From Rhyzopertha dominica (lineage: Eukaryota > Arthropoda > Insecta > Coleoptera > Bostrichidae), in assembly GCA_025024175.1 (NCBI GenBank), contig QCXZ01000137.1, positions 21,018,001-21,082,000 of the forward strand: a stretch of DNA of 64,000 nucleotides, written 5' to 3'. Every line of letters begins with the position of its first letter. Position 1 is the first letter of the stretch. Positions 1 through 14,079 of this stretch are shown here, one piece after another. The notes below the pieces were generated by a model. That model was not told the DNA's origin and made no database searches. It saw nothing but the letters and a program-made list of their open reading frames with translations. The position numbers and the translations under genes are program-made.

Positions 1-2402
1 TTTAGGTGTAGACAGCACAGCACAGACATGCATTTTAATAAACCATGATGGTCCAATTAAAATAACGGAACTGTAACAGGACTGGCAATATTTTTGTTAA
101 ACATAGCATCGCCCATAATGCATTAATATCAAAAGTGATGATCGTTTGGTCTATTAAATGATAAGAATTGATAATAAAGTACAGAATGTAAAACACAAAA
201 AAATAGTAGATAGTTCTGACTTCAAATGGCTTAAACATTTTAGCAATAAAAAAGTTTACCACTTGTACAATTTAATTTGGAAACATAATAATATGTTATC
301 AATGATAGGGCATTGCTTTACGAGCAAGTGGTTAGTTAAAGAGAAAGTTGTTGTAGGCTTCAGCTTTTTTCATTGACTATTTAGAGCAAAACAAATTTAC
401 AAAATTGGAACATGTTAACTAGATAAAAGCCGAGAAAAATATATCACAATTTTTGTTATTTAATGGTTTCGTAAAATATGTTATTCAAAGAATAATTTAG
501 TAGTCGTTGAATAAAAGTAGATGGGTAACATATGAATTGGAATGAAATTATTTTGTAAAGCATACGTCTTGCAAAATAGTTTCGAGGTGAACTTAATTAT
601 TAAACAGTTTAAAGGAAAAAACACCCACACTGCAGCAATTCTGCATTACTAAAGATAAATCTTTAAACAATATTGGACATTTTAATTCTGAACAACTTTT
701 AATTAAATAAAGAATATAGTTGAACTCGTAATTTAATCGTAACTATTTTGCAATTTTTAGTTGTTTTTTTTTAATTCTAGTACTGCTATACGTATGCGTA
801 AGGGAGAAAAAACCACATAAACTCGAGCGTAATATATATCACATAAAAATAGATTCAAATTTCGCACACAATTTTGGATACAAAAGAATTTACAAAATAG
901 TAAATCAGAAATAAGTACTTTTAAAGTGATGTAGTATTGCCACCAGATAAGAAAATGGCATATACCATTTATCTTATCTAAGATACTTCAAGTGCTCTAA
1001 GACACAATGCATCTATTGTCAAACTCGGTACAACTCTTTAATAATAAAAAATGCGGCTAGATTAAGTCAAATTGTTTTAGATATTTTGATAACCTTGCTT
1101 GTGAAGAGTCACAAATATCGAATTATTTAAACATTAATGAAATAAGAAGTCACCAAAAAACTTAATTATCGCAAAAGAAAAATGCAAAGTATAAATCAAA
1201 GCGAGTTTAATAAAATCTTACCATCAGAAACTATTAAATAAGAAGCAGAACCACTTTATGAAAATTATTTCCAGCAGAAGGTGATTAAATGGAACCATAG
1301 TAGGTCTCTCTGGTCATCACAACAGCTAACAAATTACCTGCGCCTTTGGCTGCCGTATTAGAATTTCTCGTCGAGTTTATTACACTATGATTAGGATAGA
1401 ACACCCCGACAGATTAATTTGTAGCTACACCCGTGTTATTAGTAGTTGCTTAATTTATCAAACAGATAAACGAGCGGCAATTTTTCAGTGCACCTTATTG
1501 GAACGTAACGGCAACACTGTAGGGTGCATCGTTCTTGCGTAGCGGCCTCCGGTTCAACGTAATTCACGTCCGCGGTCCGTCTCCCCCGGACTCTTCAGTT
1601 TTATCCGACGTTATCCCTGGATTATAGGGGTGTTTTCCTTTCATAGATTTCGCACCCTCCTGCTTCTTACGAACCTTATAGGGTTTTTAGTTCGTTTGAT
1701 GTTGATGCTACAAATTGTTTGGCTGCGTGTATTAAAGTATTCCGGAGATAAATAATTTCTTTCCTGGGGGTAACATTCAAAAGGGGGCGTCAACCCCAAT
1801 TTGCGTAAAATTGTTTCTGGCTTTTGAATTAATTTTTGATTGCTTGCTTGTGCTCTCTGCTCTAGGGCAGTCCGGGTTGCCACGTGGTAGATACTTTTAG
1901 GGTTGTGCTTTTTGTCGGTGGAAATCTGTGGATCAGCTTGCAAGTTAATTAACAGTCGACTGACTTTCCAAAGTTAAAGGCTCTCAGACAATGGCGCCTA
2001 GCAAAACATGAAAATAAACAAAACAAAAACTGCTATTTATTTATTTACCTATCATACTTGCTTGTTTATTATTACTATTACCTTTGATAAGTAACAAAAC
2101 GGTGTCACCAAAATTATGCCAAAGTCTTGAGTTGGCAGCAATGTTGCGGATTTTGTCGATAGATGTTTCTAATACATTCTTCTGTTTTGTCAATGGTTCA
2201 GAGCACCTAATCTATCATTCGTCAAAAATTATTGGAGCTCTGACCTCGCTTGTAAATGGTAAAATTTTTAATGTCGTTGGCAATTAAAAAAAAATCAATT
2301 TCAATCTGAAGTTTTACGAGCATTGAAATGAAATATGAAAAAATGTCATCCACCAAAACCGATAATACATAAAATGCAATCATATTTTCATATATTTTCT
2401 CC
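1..2402. other. AT-rich stretch without a recognised gene
   Basis: No gene is recognised. Most of it is AT-rich with frequent stops in all frames. Between about 1490 and 1960 the base composition becomes GC-richer. On the minus strand there is a 100-codon open frame (1641-1943) with many Arg, Lys and Gln residues and no family resemblance I can name. It could be a repeat fragment or chance. Confidence 0.5.
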
Positions 2403-2405
2403 TCA

Positions 2406-2445
2406 CTAACGTTTCGCCCACTGCTGCGGGAGCATGGTCTTAGGG
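2406..2445 (-). repeat. Hammerhead-like motif, Penelope-element relic
   Basis: Read on the minus strand, this has a degenerate CTGATGA-like box, a short GC-rich stem-loop (CCC/GGG) and then GAAACGTT. That is the arrangement of the minimal hammerhead ribozymes known from Penelope-like retroelement terminal repeats. The box itself is decayed, so activity is unlikely. No coding part of the element is recognisable around it. Confidence 0.45.
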
Positions 2446-5247
2446 AAAGCAAGAGCGAGCGCAAAAGAGTACGACAACGAGGAGGAAATCGCCACAACCA
2501 CGGCCAATTAACCTAGAATCACCTACACTATGACCTTTTTTCTACACCAGTCTTTAGTATTCGAGTCCATATAATACATTTTTCCTAACAAAAGTTAGGG
2601 TAAAAGCTTTTTTTAATTACATTTATACAACTATAATAATAGTATCAATACATAAAAATCCAAATTTCCTATTTCTAAATAATTCGAAGCAACTTTTGTT
2701 ACTCAAAAAACTACCTATATTTGCTTTTTTTCTGAATATCTTTTTATTAGCCGACTTTAACGCAAAATTGTTCGGTACAATTTTACCAACAAAATTTACA
2801 ATATTTTAAATATAAAACCAAACGGTAACAAAGCTACTGAATTTCAAAGTTTCACTAAATTTGCCAGTTTTTCTGAAGCTGTTTTATATTATTATTGCAT
2901 ACTGCTTCTTTAATTAGGAAGGTCAAATTCACATACTAAAGAGTTAGCAGGAAAGGGCTATCTAGTAACTTTTAACTAATACCATTTGCTTAAATCGCTG
3001 ACATTTGCAATAGAATAAAATAAAGACGTGATCATAATACAATAGCTTACGTGAATAAACCAGAATATTTCAAAATTTCTAGCCTTTTCAAGGTCATTCA
3101 GAATCATTATGTTTCTTGTTCGGTTGACTGAATTCCTTTTCCTGGTTTGATTTAGAACAATATTTTGTAAATAAATTTGTATGTTTGTGACCTTAAAAAG
3201 TTGTCTCGATGTATTTCNAGTTGGAAAGGTGAAACTTATTAAGGCCAATAAAAAATTAAAATTTGTACCTGACATTTTGCAAGTTATTACATAACTACAC
3301 ATTCACTGAACCATATTAGTAACGTGGTAGATTTTAGAACTGCAAGACTAAAATTACAATAAATATGTACATCAATAATATCATGCAGTACACTCGTATA
3401 TCCTTTCATTTATAAAAGATAAAAACTATTTAATTATCAATAAGTACTATGCGTAGGTATGTTGCAATTAAAACGTTTATATTATAAAACCAATTGTTAC
3501 CTGTTAAAAAAGAATACAGCATTACAACGCTATACTTTCACTACCATTTAGAACACTATTTTATCACAGTTTATTTTCAGTTAAAAAAGCCACTAATACA
3601 TGGTAAAATTTATTTGTCCTAAAGAAGAAACAATCCCTACTATACAATATAGCATGTCTGAAGTATAGTGTCAGTAGATACTCCTAAATTAGGAAGTGGA
3701 TGTTCAAATGCATGCATCAAAACAATTTTAATAATTTAGATAAAAATATGGCGTTTCCCACGTCAAGGAGAAAAGTATTAACGGTAAAGCTTCGACGCCA
3801 TTGGTATACTCAATTAAATACCAGGAAGCGACTACTGGACAAAAATATCCACATTTAATCAAATATTGATGTAAGTAGCTAAAAAATTAAGAACTTTTCA
3901 GTTTATTTTGGTGTTTTCTATTGCAAGGTATAGAGCGCCATATTTACTTTCAAATTCATTATGTCGTATTGAAAATAATTGAAGATTCGGCGTATCACGG
4001 CTATAATAGCAGTAAATACCACTACACCACTACTATACTTAATAAATATGTTATATCTGAATCTGTTTAATTATTATATTAGAAAAAATTGTATTCTCAA
4101 AATGTTAAAAAACATACATGTATCCATAACCGCCGACTTGCCTCAAAAGTTATTTCATACTGAAGCTTAAAGATTTCTCACAAATCCATAAGTTCACCTC
4201 ATTAAATAAAACGATCTAGCTAATGTCACGGTTCTGAATGATTAAATTAAACATTTTTCCATAATTTCTAAAAGTTCAAGAGATATTTGCCACTTCTTTA
4301 ATATATTACATTTTTTTAATTATTGGACAAGCAATGTATTTGGATTAAGATTAATGCCAAACATTCTTTGTATATTTACATAAAACCTTCACGCATCTAC
4401 GTACTTCTCCAACATTCTATTTATGTCGTATCTTAAAATTACCATTAATACTCCAGCATTAAAGCACATAACTACAATATTAGGGACAGCTTATTACAAA
4501 AACGGGATCAATCACATTAATTCAAAGTGCTTAAAGTTGGAGTAATTAAACTTGGAAGAAGTTTTTAGTCCTTGGACCTACCCCGAAGCAATTTAATCGT
4601 ATATAAAAAATCTGAAAGGAAGGGAAGGCGAGTAGGGTCACTAATTTAGCGTAATTCCCAGCACCTCTCATATTTTCTCGTTAATTACGTTACTTATTTT
4701 CAGGAATGCGTTTTAAAATTTATCAAAACAAGCTGCAGTTCATAATACTGCTTTTAAACTTATTGTCATTTTACACGTGCACATAAAGATAAAATGTCAA
4801 AATTTGGTTGACATAGAATACTAAGTTGAATGTAAATTATATGGCAGTTATGGTAAAAAAAACCATTTGATAGAAATACTGTACAGGTATACAACATTAC
4901 TTTACAAAAAGACAAAGAGTAAGACAATTAATTAAAACAATTCTGTGGTCTACAAATTGTGCTTTAAAATTCAATAAAAATCAAACATAGATAGATGACA
5001 TTGGAGATTTTTTGAGATATAGGTATAGGAAACAAGTAATCGAATTCTTATTTTCCTTTGCCAATGAAATACAATGCTAATATTTTATTCGATTTTAACA
5101 AAATTTGTTATGCTTTTCAAAATTCAGGTTATATAAATTCCACGTTTTATTCAAATTCATATGTTAACTTGAATCATCTTTATATAAGAGTTGACCTATA
5201 GAATCAGTTTTGGATCGTCTTGACGTTAAAAAGGGACCCCCGATAAT
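2446..5247. other. AT-rich stretch, nothing recognised
   Basis: No gene, repeat structure or RNA gene was recognised. One N lies near 3217. The open frames here are short and show no family motif. Confidence 0.5.
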
Positions 5248-6360
5248 ATGCCTGCTCTTGTTTTTGAGAAGTGTAGTGCAGCAATAATTTTTTTAATTTT
5301 TTCCAAGTATGCGTTATCCATTATCAATCAGGATCATCGAGTAAAATCGAAAATTATCAGCATGTTTGTATGCTATTTATCTAGCTTGAGTTCTAAACTC
5401 TTTCCGTTGTTTAAAAATATACTATCGTCATGTCAAGACGGGATTTTTTTAAACGCTCAACAATTTCCAATCTATGCCGCTATGTTAACACAATTATAAT
5501 TTCTTTGGGTAAAAGATCTAAAACTCATTGTCTCTATACTGATTTTAGTATAAGGACTTGGATAAAGTCAATCGTCCCGACTTATTGCATAAATTATCAG
5601 CATCTGTTTCTGGACCAATCTGGACTGATGTTTCACGGGTTTCTCTCAGCTTTATGGTAGAACCCAATAAGTCAAAATACATAGCCATTTTTTTACACAA
5701 TAACGGTGCCTTTAGGACTACCACAAGGTTCCATTTTGTACCGTCAACTTTCAATGTGATGATTTAAATAGCTATAGAATCATTAAATTTGCAGACGATA
5801 TAATCAGTCTCCAGAAAGGCTTGAACAAACAATTTTTGGTGTATATATAAAGAACAATTAGGTTCTGAATGTTGAGAAGTGAGAAGTTGAAGATCTTGGT
5901 ATTCTTTTAGATACTTATCATGTATATCCTATTTCGATCTCAGTGTGTAAAGCTAACAAAATTTTTGGTTGCATTAATAAATAAAAACAGTAGAGATTTA
6001 AAAAACATTGCTACGCTGAAAACTCTAAATTTCACTCATAAGATCAATTCTAAAGTATAGTTCAACGGTTTGGTTACCTTTTATTATTATACAGCTCATA
6101 TAGACAAAATAAAATCTGAACAATAATTTTATAAAATGGATGCTTCCACAAAATTTACATCTGAAGCATGAGAGCTATTGTTGTCTTGCAAATTATTGAC
6201 TAGCTTGGTTAATTTTCCAGAAATAATAGGTATTATTCAACTTCTACTTGATACAGTGTACAACAAGAAAAGTCCATTATTTGTTACTAAAAATTTTAAA
6301 AGCGATTATTTGTTGCGTTCATCGCTTGTAATTTTATTGAACATGTAATTCTTACGTTTT
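5248..6360 (+). pseudogene. LINE (non-LTR) reverse transcriptase remnant
   Basis: Frames switch several times, but the RT landmarks follow in the correct order. An FFKRSTISNL-like segment lies near 5440. Next comes a YTDFS...DKVNRPDLLHKL block (about 5535-5600), which matches the usual DFSKAFDKVNH palm motif of non-LTR RTs. GLPQGSIL follows near 5715-5740, then FADD near 5795, the metal-binding catalytic motif. A longer decayed C-terminal part continues to about 6360. Multiple stops and frameshifts make this a dead copy. A jockey- or CR1-type LINE is likely from the wording of the motifs, but the clade is an inference. No poly-A tail or target duplication was identified. Confidence 0.75.
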
Positions 6361-6944
6361 TCTAATATCACAGACATGTTAAATCTGTACTGCATTGTAA
6401 ATTTGACTGTTAATAATGAACTAATATTATTATTATTTTAACGTCAAAAATCAGTATTTAGGACGTTGAACCAAACCTACGATCCCTGAGCCATTTGCGA
6501 GAAACGTATGCAACTTGAGAAGGCATACTAAACCAGGGGTTTGTTTCCAAACATCACATGTTAATTTTGGGACGTCTAGTCTCCTGTCAAACACAATAAA
6601 TCAAGTTCCTGGTATACTGCGAGGGCGCGAAGGTTTCTTTGGTAAATATTTGTCTGACTACAACGCGAAGAAGTAACACCACGCCCAGAGACCAGCTATG
6701 TGCCATATATATCCTACCAACGCAAAAAATACAGCCTATACATGATCTATGTACCAAGTGTTTTTTGATTCACATTTTCATTATTCTGGAGGTTAGGGAT
6801 AAGAGCCACAGTTAATTTATTTATAGAAAGTCACGTTTGTTACATTCGCTTGTTACTTAAATAAATTTTGCATTTCTTTGTAATTTTTTACCTGAAGCTT
6901 TGAGCGCAAGGTCTGATTGTTTGTGTTCGTTGGAAAAACCATCG
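6361..6944. other. No gene recognised
   Basis: AT-rich sequence downstream of the LINE remnant. No feature is supported. Confidence 0.4.
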
Positions 6945-7166
6945 TTATTCTAATTTATCTGAAAGAGATGTACCCAGATCACGAGCGCTAACTGGTATAG
7001 TTAGATATTTAGTCAGCGCTGTAGTTGTTAATGTTCTGGCTACCAAATTCTTTCGGGTTTTGTCGTCTACGCTGTGTAAGTAGTTTTCTTCGCACCATAT
7101 TTCATCATTAGGTATGCAATCATTTTTCTTTTTACGGCTTCTTCTCATTTTTGGTTTCCTTCTCAT
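6945..7166 (-). CDS. Small basic hypothetical ORF
   Basis: This is a 73-codon frame that starts at a true ATG and ends at TAA. Its N-terminus is very basic (MRRKPKMRRSRKKK). The rest is mixed, with two Cys and a Trp in the first third, and is not low-complexity. I do not recognise it. It could be an exon, a fragment of a transposon gene or chance. There is no obvious promoter or neighbouring exon. Confidence 0.25.
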   Translation of the reverse strand: MRRKPKMRRSRKKKNDCIPNDEIWCEENYLHSVDDKTRKNLVARTLTTTALTKYLTIPVSARDLGTSLSDKLE

Positions 7167-9552
7167 CTTACTGTACTACGTATAATTTTCACCTATTGGT
7201 CATCAACTAGTTGGACTTTTAGCATTGCCTGTTATTGGACAAGTCCTTGCGTTAAAGTCAAACGTTGAGAGGATTTCCTAGGGTTTAATACTGCTGCGAC
7301 ATCCCAGTTGAACCTATATAAGCGAGATTTAACTTGTACTTGCCGTCAGTTTATCGGTAATGTTGACCAAACTGTCGTTTATATACTTTTTGTGAAGTGC
7401 CATACGCACGCCGTTAACGCTTTGAATTTTTGCTTTATTATTTATTAAATTACTGTCGATAGTGGATCATGATAACTTATATGAGCACAAATAGGCACAA
7501 CATACTTAATTTGGGGGTACATCTGTGTTTTATTTATTTGCTTGTGTTACTTGTTTCCTTTTTTGTTGAACTTGGATGCCATTAACATCTGAAAACCCAC
7601 ACCCATACATACGCCAACCGAGGTTTGGTCTATTTCATGTTATAGTAATTCATTTTCACTAAACGTGTTTCTTTCACTCATTTGTTTGTGACAATTGGTG
7701 TAGTAAGTATATTTGCGAAATTAATTGGTGTTTCCAGCATTGCGTAACTGCCGACAATTTACTATACAAGGCCAAGGAGTAGCACGGTGATTTTCTCAAG
7801 TAAGAATAAAGCAGCTTCACAATGTCTGAATTATTATTTAAACAAGGCATAATAATCTCCCGCATGCATACTATTAAATTATAAAATCTTATGTGTACTA
7901 AATAGAATACATCCCTGTTTGCCAAACAAGAGTTATTAGTAGCCAGTTCAACGTAACTGCTAGGTCATTTATATTTGTAGCAAACCTGGTAGACGATGGG
8001 AATGATTACTGTCTGAGCACAAACGAAATTCATCGTGAAGCAAGCACAAATTTCTCAGCTGGCAAGTGTTTGTAGAGAAACCGCACTGTTGATGTCAAAA
8101 GCACAGAGGACGTAAGCATAATATAAACTCCGCAGCCCACCGGTAAGTACTTTAAAATATGCAGGAAGCGTTGCATGCAGTGCTTAGTGCAGCTGTTTAC
8201 GGCTGAGTTACGCATTCTGCCTTATTCTAGGGGCATTTCATTGCAAAAGCGAGCTGTCGTCTAATTTGGTTCGTCCGAATGAAATTATTGTTGGACGCAG
8301 TAATGTCTACTTAATTGTGTTCGTCAGTGCAGCTAGGCAGCATAAAAACGTAATGCTGTTGCGCAGATGATCTTCGCTGCATTTGTTCGAGACTGTCTAG
8401 TGAGGAATTCCGGTTTCTTACAGACGCTTAACGATCTTTTCAGCAATGCACCAACGAGTCCGTTCTAATTTATTATGTGGCAAGTTTTTGCACGCCATGT
8501 CGCTAACTATAAAGCTGGCTAGACAGCTCAGGATATACTCTTTAAGATAAACTCCACTTTTATGAAAAATGTAACGTTGCTATATCTTTATGCAGGTTGT
8601 GCACTAAAAAGAAGAACGGAATACATCCCACACCAATGGCTGATATTAGTTTGGCTAACATTAGTTCTGCCGCCTGTACTAAATAAAAAACGGGAAACAG
8701 TTTAAACCGCTCATCTTCAGCCAAGCTCCAAAGCCAGTAATGACTTGGATCGTAAAAAGATTAACGATCCAAGCGTCACATATTGGGAAAACAAACGGCG
8801 AGCCAAAATAAACGAGAATAATAATAACCAAAGAGATGCATTTCCTGTGGTTTTGGCTATGCTGAAGACAAAATTGATAACTATAATACCGAGGGGTTGC
8901 GATATGAATTAGGGCTTGCAATGTAATTTATCTTTTAGCAACGTACGACTGAAATTACTTCGGCCTTTTTTATGTTTAGTAACGTATTCAATAATTTGTT
9001 TACCGTGGCTAAAAGCAGCAACTGATAAGATACACGATCCTAGATTATGGCTAATTATAACGTACTTCCACAAAAAAAGAGTACTAATCAGATAAGCAGC
9101 GCAATATACGCCAGCAGTTTAAAAAACAGGAATCATGGGAGACTAGATTGCCCCTGATGAAAATCACGATTAGACCAACTACATAAAAACGTTTTAGAAA
9201 TTACTCAAGTTCAGCTACGAGTGAAGTTTGTGGAAGGTGGGTTCCTCAACAATTCACAGTGGTTCAACAAAAATATTATGTTAGACGTTTTTAATTTTTA
9301 ATGTGTTGTAACAGCGGGTGAAACTATATAGTTTCTTTTGTATTATGATGTAAGAGTTAAAAAAATCATTGCTTACAACATAGTTATGATTTTTAGCATC
9401 TGTGACGACATTCTTCTACACTTTAAAAAACAAAACAATGCAGCACATACATAAAAGCGGCTTCGTATAAATGACGACCACGATGCACTAGAATCCCTAC
9501 AAAAAACAGATGAATGCTGAAATACAACCATGGAAGTGGTATCACATAAAGA
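7167..9552. other. No gene recognised
   Basis: Ordinary AT-rich sequence with slightly GC-richer patches near 7.2-8.5 kb. No coding family, tRNA or terminal repeat was recognised. Confidence 0.4.
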
Positions 9553-9667
9553 GTTTTAAGGCTGAGATCCTGGAGAGAGAGAGAGGAAAGATCCATCCGA
9601 GATAACGATAGAAAGGGAACCACAATTATTTTACAAAACAGGATCACTTCATAATTACTGCACCGAT
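9553..9667 (+). repeat. Dispersed repeat, copy 1 (partner at 49060-49168)
   Basis: This segment, with its GAGAGAGAGAG tract and GATCCATCCGAGATAACGAT core, recurs in reverse orientation at 49060-49168. The similarity covers roughly 110 bp, including the following CACAATTATTTTACAA and CATAATTACTGCA blocks. In the second copy a frame (LEREREDPSEITIEEKHN) stays open, which suggests the repeat derives from a coding part of a mobile element. Family unknown. Confidence 0.7.
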
Positions 9668-11179
9668 TTTTTGAAAACGGTTTAATTCGAAAATTATTTT
9701 GATTAAATACCTAATTATCGTGATTAGATATTCTAACATCCATGTACTCACTTCTTAGATGTTTAACAAGGTTAACAAGTATATATTTATATAATAGATA
9801 TTTCCCTAAATGCAACACGGAGGCCAACCAGCATTTTCACAAATTGTTTTGTCACAAGTTCCACATGAAAAAACACATCTTTTTGAAATGCAATTAACGT
9901 TAAGTCCATATAAGTATCTTAATTTTAAATTACCGTGTGTTGATATTTAATATTCGATCTTCAAATTGTGGTACAATCCTAGACTCACGATTTTAAAGCC
10001 ACGAGGAGCTTTCTTAGGAAACTACTTCAAAGCCGACTACGTGAAAATTGAATACGAATACCAGAACAAATAAATCAACGTCAACAGTAAGGCTGCTGTG
10101 TGATACGCAAATTGGTATAATAATATTCGATACACAGAAAATATCGATGCGTACGTATAGATGTTACAGTTAAGGGTCCTCAGTCCGTTAAATTTTATGA
10201 TGCACGTGGAGGTTTCCTCTGCCATTATAACCCGCAATGCAGTGTTCCCAGCTCACGAGTCGTACTTACCTAAGCGAAAATGTGACATTTGTAAGCAGTT
10301 GTCATATCAACCGTTTGATGGTACCACCGATCAAGCATAATTATTAGACTTGCAGCTCCTTCGTTCTGCCATTATTTAGCAAAAACTGAATAAGAAAATC
10401 CGATTCACTTTCTCTAACTTTATTTGAAAAGGGTCAGCTGAGGTTTTACTCGAGGCAAATTTCTATACTTGTTTCCGTTTGCTAGTAAAAAATCTAGAAA
10501 ATTTTTTTGAAGTTTTCAAGGCTATACTTTGTTATATTTAAAAATAAAGAAAAACTGTCCGAGGAAAATTCAGTATAGGTCTTTCTTATTCTGGCTGCGT
10601 TTAAGAATTTAATCTAGTAACACTCTAGTTAGAGTGGCAGAGAAAAACTCCTACAACATCATAAAATTTAACGAACTGAGGAGTCTTAAGTCAACACGTG
10701 CTTATATTCGACACGTCTGGGTCGAAACGTACCAGTTATCGTACAAGAAGAAAAAACCTAATGTTTTCTTTTGACCTCTTGTAGTACTAGTAAACTTGGT
10801 TTGAATGCATGACATAACATGATGTATCGGTAAGGATGTATATTCGTAGCCGCCATCTTTGACCCAAGGTGACAGTACTAACAAGGATGTAATGTGTTGA
10901 AAATGCTGTTCAACGTATAGATATCTCTTTTTATTCATTCAAACGAAAATGCTTTTATAACGATTTTTGCGAAGATGGATTGATCATAATCTGTGAGTTC
11001 GGGTCATTATGGGTCAAATATGGCGGATGTGGATACCCAAGTTTATACATAGAAACGTCTGTCTATATATCAGGATAACGTTAAGAGCGGGTGTGTATCT
11101 ATACATGTAAGAGTATATCAATATGTGAACAAGCCCTAATCAAGAGCGTGAAATCATCATAATATTAAAGAAATCAGAG
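9668..11179. other. No gene recognised
   Basis: AT-rich with no convincing coding or repeat structure. Confidence 0.4.
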
Positions 11180-11700
11180 AAGCAAGTTACCAACGAAACG
11201 ATTGCGCGTTTCCTCATACCGCATCGCGAATCGTATAAAACTGCAGCATCACCCGTTCTCGCCGAGTCATATCCCAGCTGATTCAGTTATCTAATCGTCT
11301 AAGACGTTCGGTGCCTTTTGATAGTGTCGGTTATCAGGCGTGCAGCGAGGCGCAAGGCCCTCCCTAGCAATGCTCTAATTTCCTGGAGCCTGATTAAACA
11401 GATTTCACTGCCGAGCTCGTTGGTTATGATTGCGTAATTATGAGGGAACCGGAAGAATTCGCGCGAGGCGTGCCAAACACAAATAATAATCGGGTGGAGG
11501 TCGGGAAGTGGGTTACTGCCTTGACGTCCTTGGGCCCCGCCTGATTATTTCCGAGATGTTATTTTCGGTTGCTGATAGGAGGCACCGATGTCAATGACAT
11601 CTGAAGTGCCGACGACAACGCGTTGTAATTGCGATTTTGCGGAGTAGATTATGTGACGAAATCGCAGCACTGTTGGTAAACAGCGATATCGACGTTCCAA
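11180..11700. other. GC-richer island, possible conserved noncoding element
   Basis: About 500 bp is clearly richer in G and C, and in CpG, than its surroundings, and has no long open frame on either strand. Blocks such as TTATGATTGCGTAATTATGA and the palindromic GATGTCAATGACATC stand out. Base composition like this in an AT-rich insect genome often marks enhancers or promoters under constraint. No transcription unit is visible, so regulatory function is an inference. Confidence 0.3.
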
Positions 11701-12399
11701 ATAAATAAAAGAAAAATTATTTTTCGCCCCACTTCCAGCAAGAAGCTACGATACAATATCATGAATTTGTTGTGAATGCTCCATCAAAGGATGATCTAGA
11801 GATGTTTGTCATCATCATCATTTAAACGAAGAGTTTATACTCTTAATAATAACCTCAGGTAAGGTAAGGTAATTAATGCAGAAAACCGCATGAGAAACCC
11901 TCTTTTGCCAAAAACAACTACGCCACGGAAGTAAATGTCCGCAAGTGGTGATCAAAAGTACATTAGCGTATGAACACCTGTTCAACGTAAAACAAAACAA
12001 CAATAATGACAAATATGGTTTATCATAAGTATCCGTAATATCAGAAGGAAACGGTAAAGGGAACTGATCATGAATATGTACACAACTCTGCAAAAGTTTA
12101 AGACCACATGAAAAATGTCCTTTTTAGAATTTTTTTCACATTTCTCGGTCTTTGATAGTTATATTCAACGTGTTTGAATTTCCCGGTAACGAAATATGTT
12201 GCTTACTCGATATATATGTAGGTGGCCAGTTAGTTACACGACGCTCAATTGTTTTCAGTGTCAAAATCAAACTGACTTAGCTTTGCCATGCTGACATTTA
12301 TGATCTTTTATTTTTTTCCTAAAATTAGTGAGTATATGTCGTTGTTATGTTATTCATTATTGTTCCGTAATTTAAAGAAAACATGAAAATAGGGAACGT
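11701..12399. other. No gene recognised
   Basis: AT-rich with a short GGTAA repeat near 11860. A sequence near 12095 (AAAAGTTTAAGACCACATG) may be the outer end of the Tc1-like remnant that follows, but no matching inverted end was established. Confidence 0.3.
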
Positions 12400-12950
12400 A
12401 AAGCAGAATTTGAAAGAAAAACAAGCCCAAATTGTTATTTTTAATTGATTGGGTCCAAAATTCTTTGGTAAGACACAATAAAACCAAATCTTTCTCCGAC
12501 CGAAGACGAAGTAACCGACCCCGAAAGACAAAAAAACAAAGTGGGCCTAAAGTTACTTGATCAATAGAACAATGGAAAATCTGGACCAACGAATCAAATG
12601 CTATTCCATCTGGCATCGATTTGGTAGGAGAACTGTTTGTGTTCCGATAAGATAATTATCCAAAACATACATCTAGACTCTGCAAAAATTATGTGACATT
12701 TGTCAAGACATATAATTTTACACTTTTCTAACGATGCAAAAATGATGAATACATGGTGACTCAACCTGTAAGATTGACATGGACCACGCTAAAATAAACT
12801 CTACGTCACAAAAAACTTGGAGGAATTTTAGTGGTTTTGTGGAAATAATAAAGAATACACTTTTGACTATAGATTTTCTTATCCAATTCCCAACACACCT
12901 TGTTATTAAAAAAATACGTCCCCTTGTGACTTGTGACAACTTTTTTTGAA
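12400..12950 (+). pseudogene. Tc1-like transposase remnant
   Basis: The plus strand carries broken pieces of a Tc1/mariner-superfamily transposase in order. An RRRSNRPRKT segment near 12500 looks like the GRPR hook between the two helix-turn-helix motifs. A DNYPKHTSRLCKNYV segment near 12650-12695 matches the QDNDPKHTS block that holds the second catalytic Asp. A later TLRHKKLGG segment near 12800 matches the LRHKKP region downstream of the third acidic residue. Stops and frameshifts separate these pieces. Inverted ends were not resolved. Confidence 0.6.
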
Positions 12951-14079
12951 TTTATTACATTTTAATCAACATCTACTTAAAACAATGCAAACTCTAAATA
13001 ATAGAAATGCATTATATTATTTACTAATATTCAAATATCCCTAAAGGTACATAGCAGGGATTTTTAAAAGGTATAACTGCGGCTTTTTATTGCAAAAGTA
13101 TGAAAAAATTTATGCGTCATCCAGAAAAATAGATACATTTATCTTTGTTGGCAGTAACTTTTCGACTAAAATAAGTTAGATGAAATAGCGGTATTTTGAC
13201 ATAATGAATATATGGTTGCACTATGTAACATTATTTAAAGACCACCCTTGTCAGAATTTAAATATGAATGCAATTCATACCGTGATACAAGATTTTGTAA
13301 CTGATTCCACCCATAAATTAGTCACGAAAATTCGTATAGTAGCTAACCCATTTTTTTTGTTTTTTTCCGGGGTGCATATGAAGTTTCTCATAAACGTACC
13401 CAGTACTTTCTGTACTGCACTGAAGAAGATCCGACTTCTTCGGAGTTGAAACTAACAAATTAAAAATAAAGGTAATGTAAATGAATAACCTTAAGCGAAA
13501 TTCGAGGTAAATGCGGCCGCATACAAGATAACCGTACATGCACAGTGTGTAACCAGAAACTTATCAATCTTATTAACGAAGCGTACAATAAGTTTCCGCT
13601 TTCCATCAAAGTTGCCCAAGACTTGTTACCGAACTTGACGCTTGTTTGTGAACTGCATCCCGCCTTTCAAAACTTTAAGGTTCGTCTAATAAAGCTCGAT
13701 ATTTGCAGAAATATCGTCAATTTTCAAAGTGCTGTTATAACAAGCTGTACCGTCACGAAACAAGTGGCGACGGGATATTACTTAACGGTGGCCACTTAAG
13801 CAATCGTCCTAGACAGTCGGGGGCGGCCAGCAGCAGAACCCTCCTGATTCATCTCTGTCAGACGTTCAGAGCGTTCACATTTGGCAAAAAGTAGGGTATC
13901 AAGGTTTCCTCAAGGGTTCGCCCTTCTTTATATTTATTTGACTGGTCAGTGCATGTGGAAATAAATGAAACTGTAATTCTTATTTATGCGCCCTCATCCC
14001 CTTGTGCGCGTCTGACTATATAAATCTCTAAAATGCCATTTCCATATATTAGAGCAATGTATTGAAATGTCGTGTACAA
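12951..14079. other. No gene recognised
   Basis: Open frames of 60-85 codons occur on both strands (13204-13449 and 13545-13799), but none shows a family motif. The stretch near 13780-13900 is GC-richer. Confidence 0.35.

Noticed and set aside
7..31. Match of about 25 bp between the window start and 20270-20295
   Set aside because: Too short, and the surroundings do not align well enough to define a repeat.
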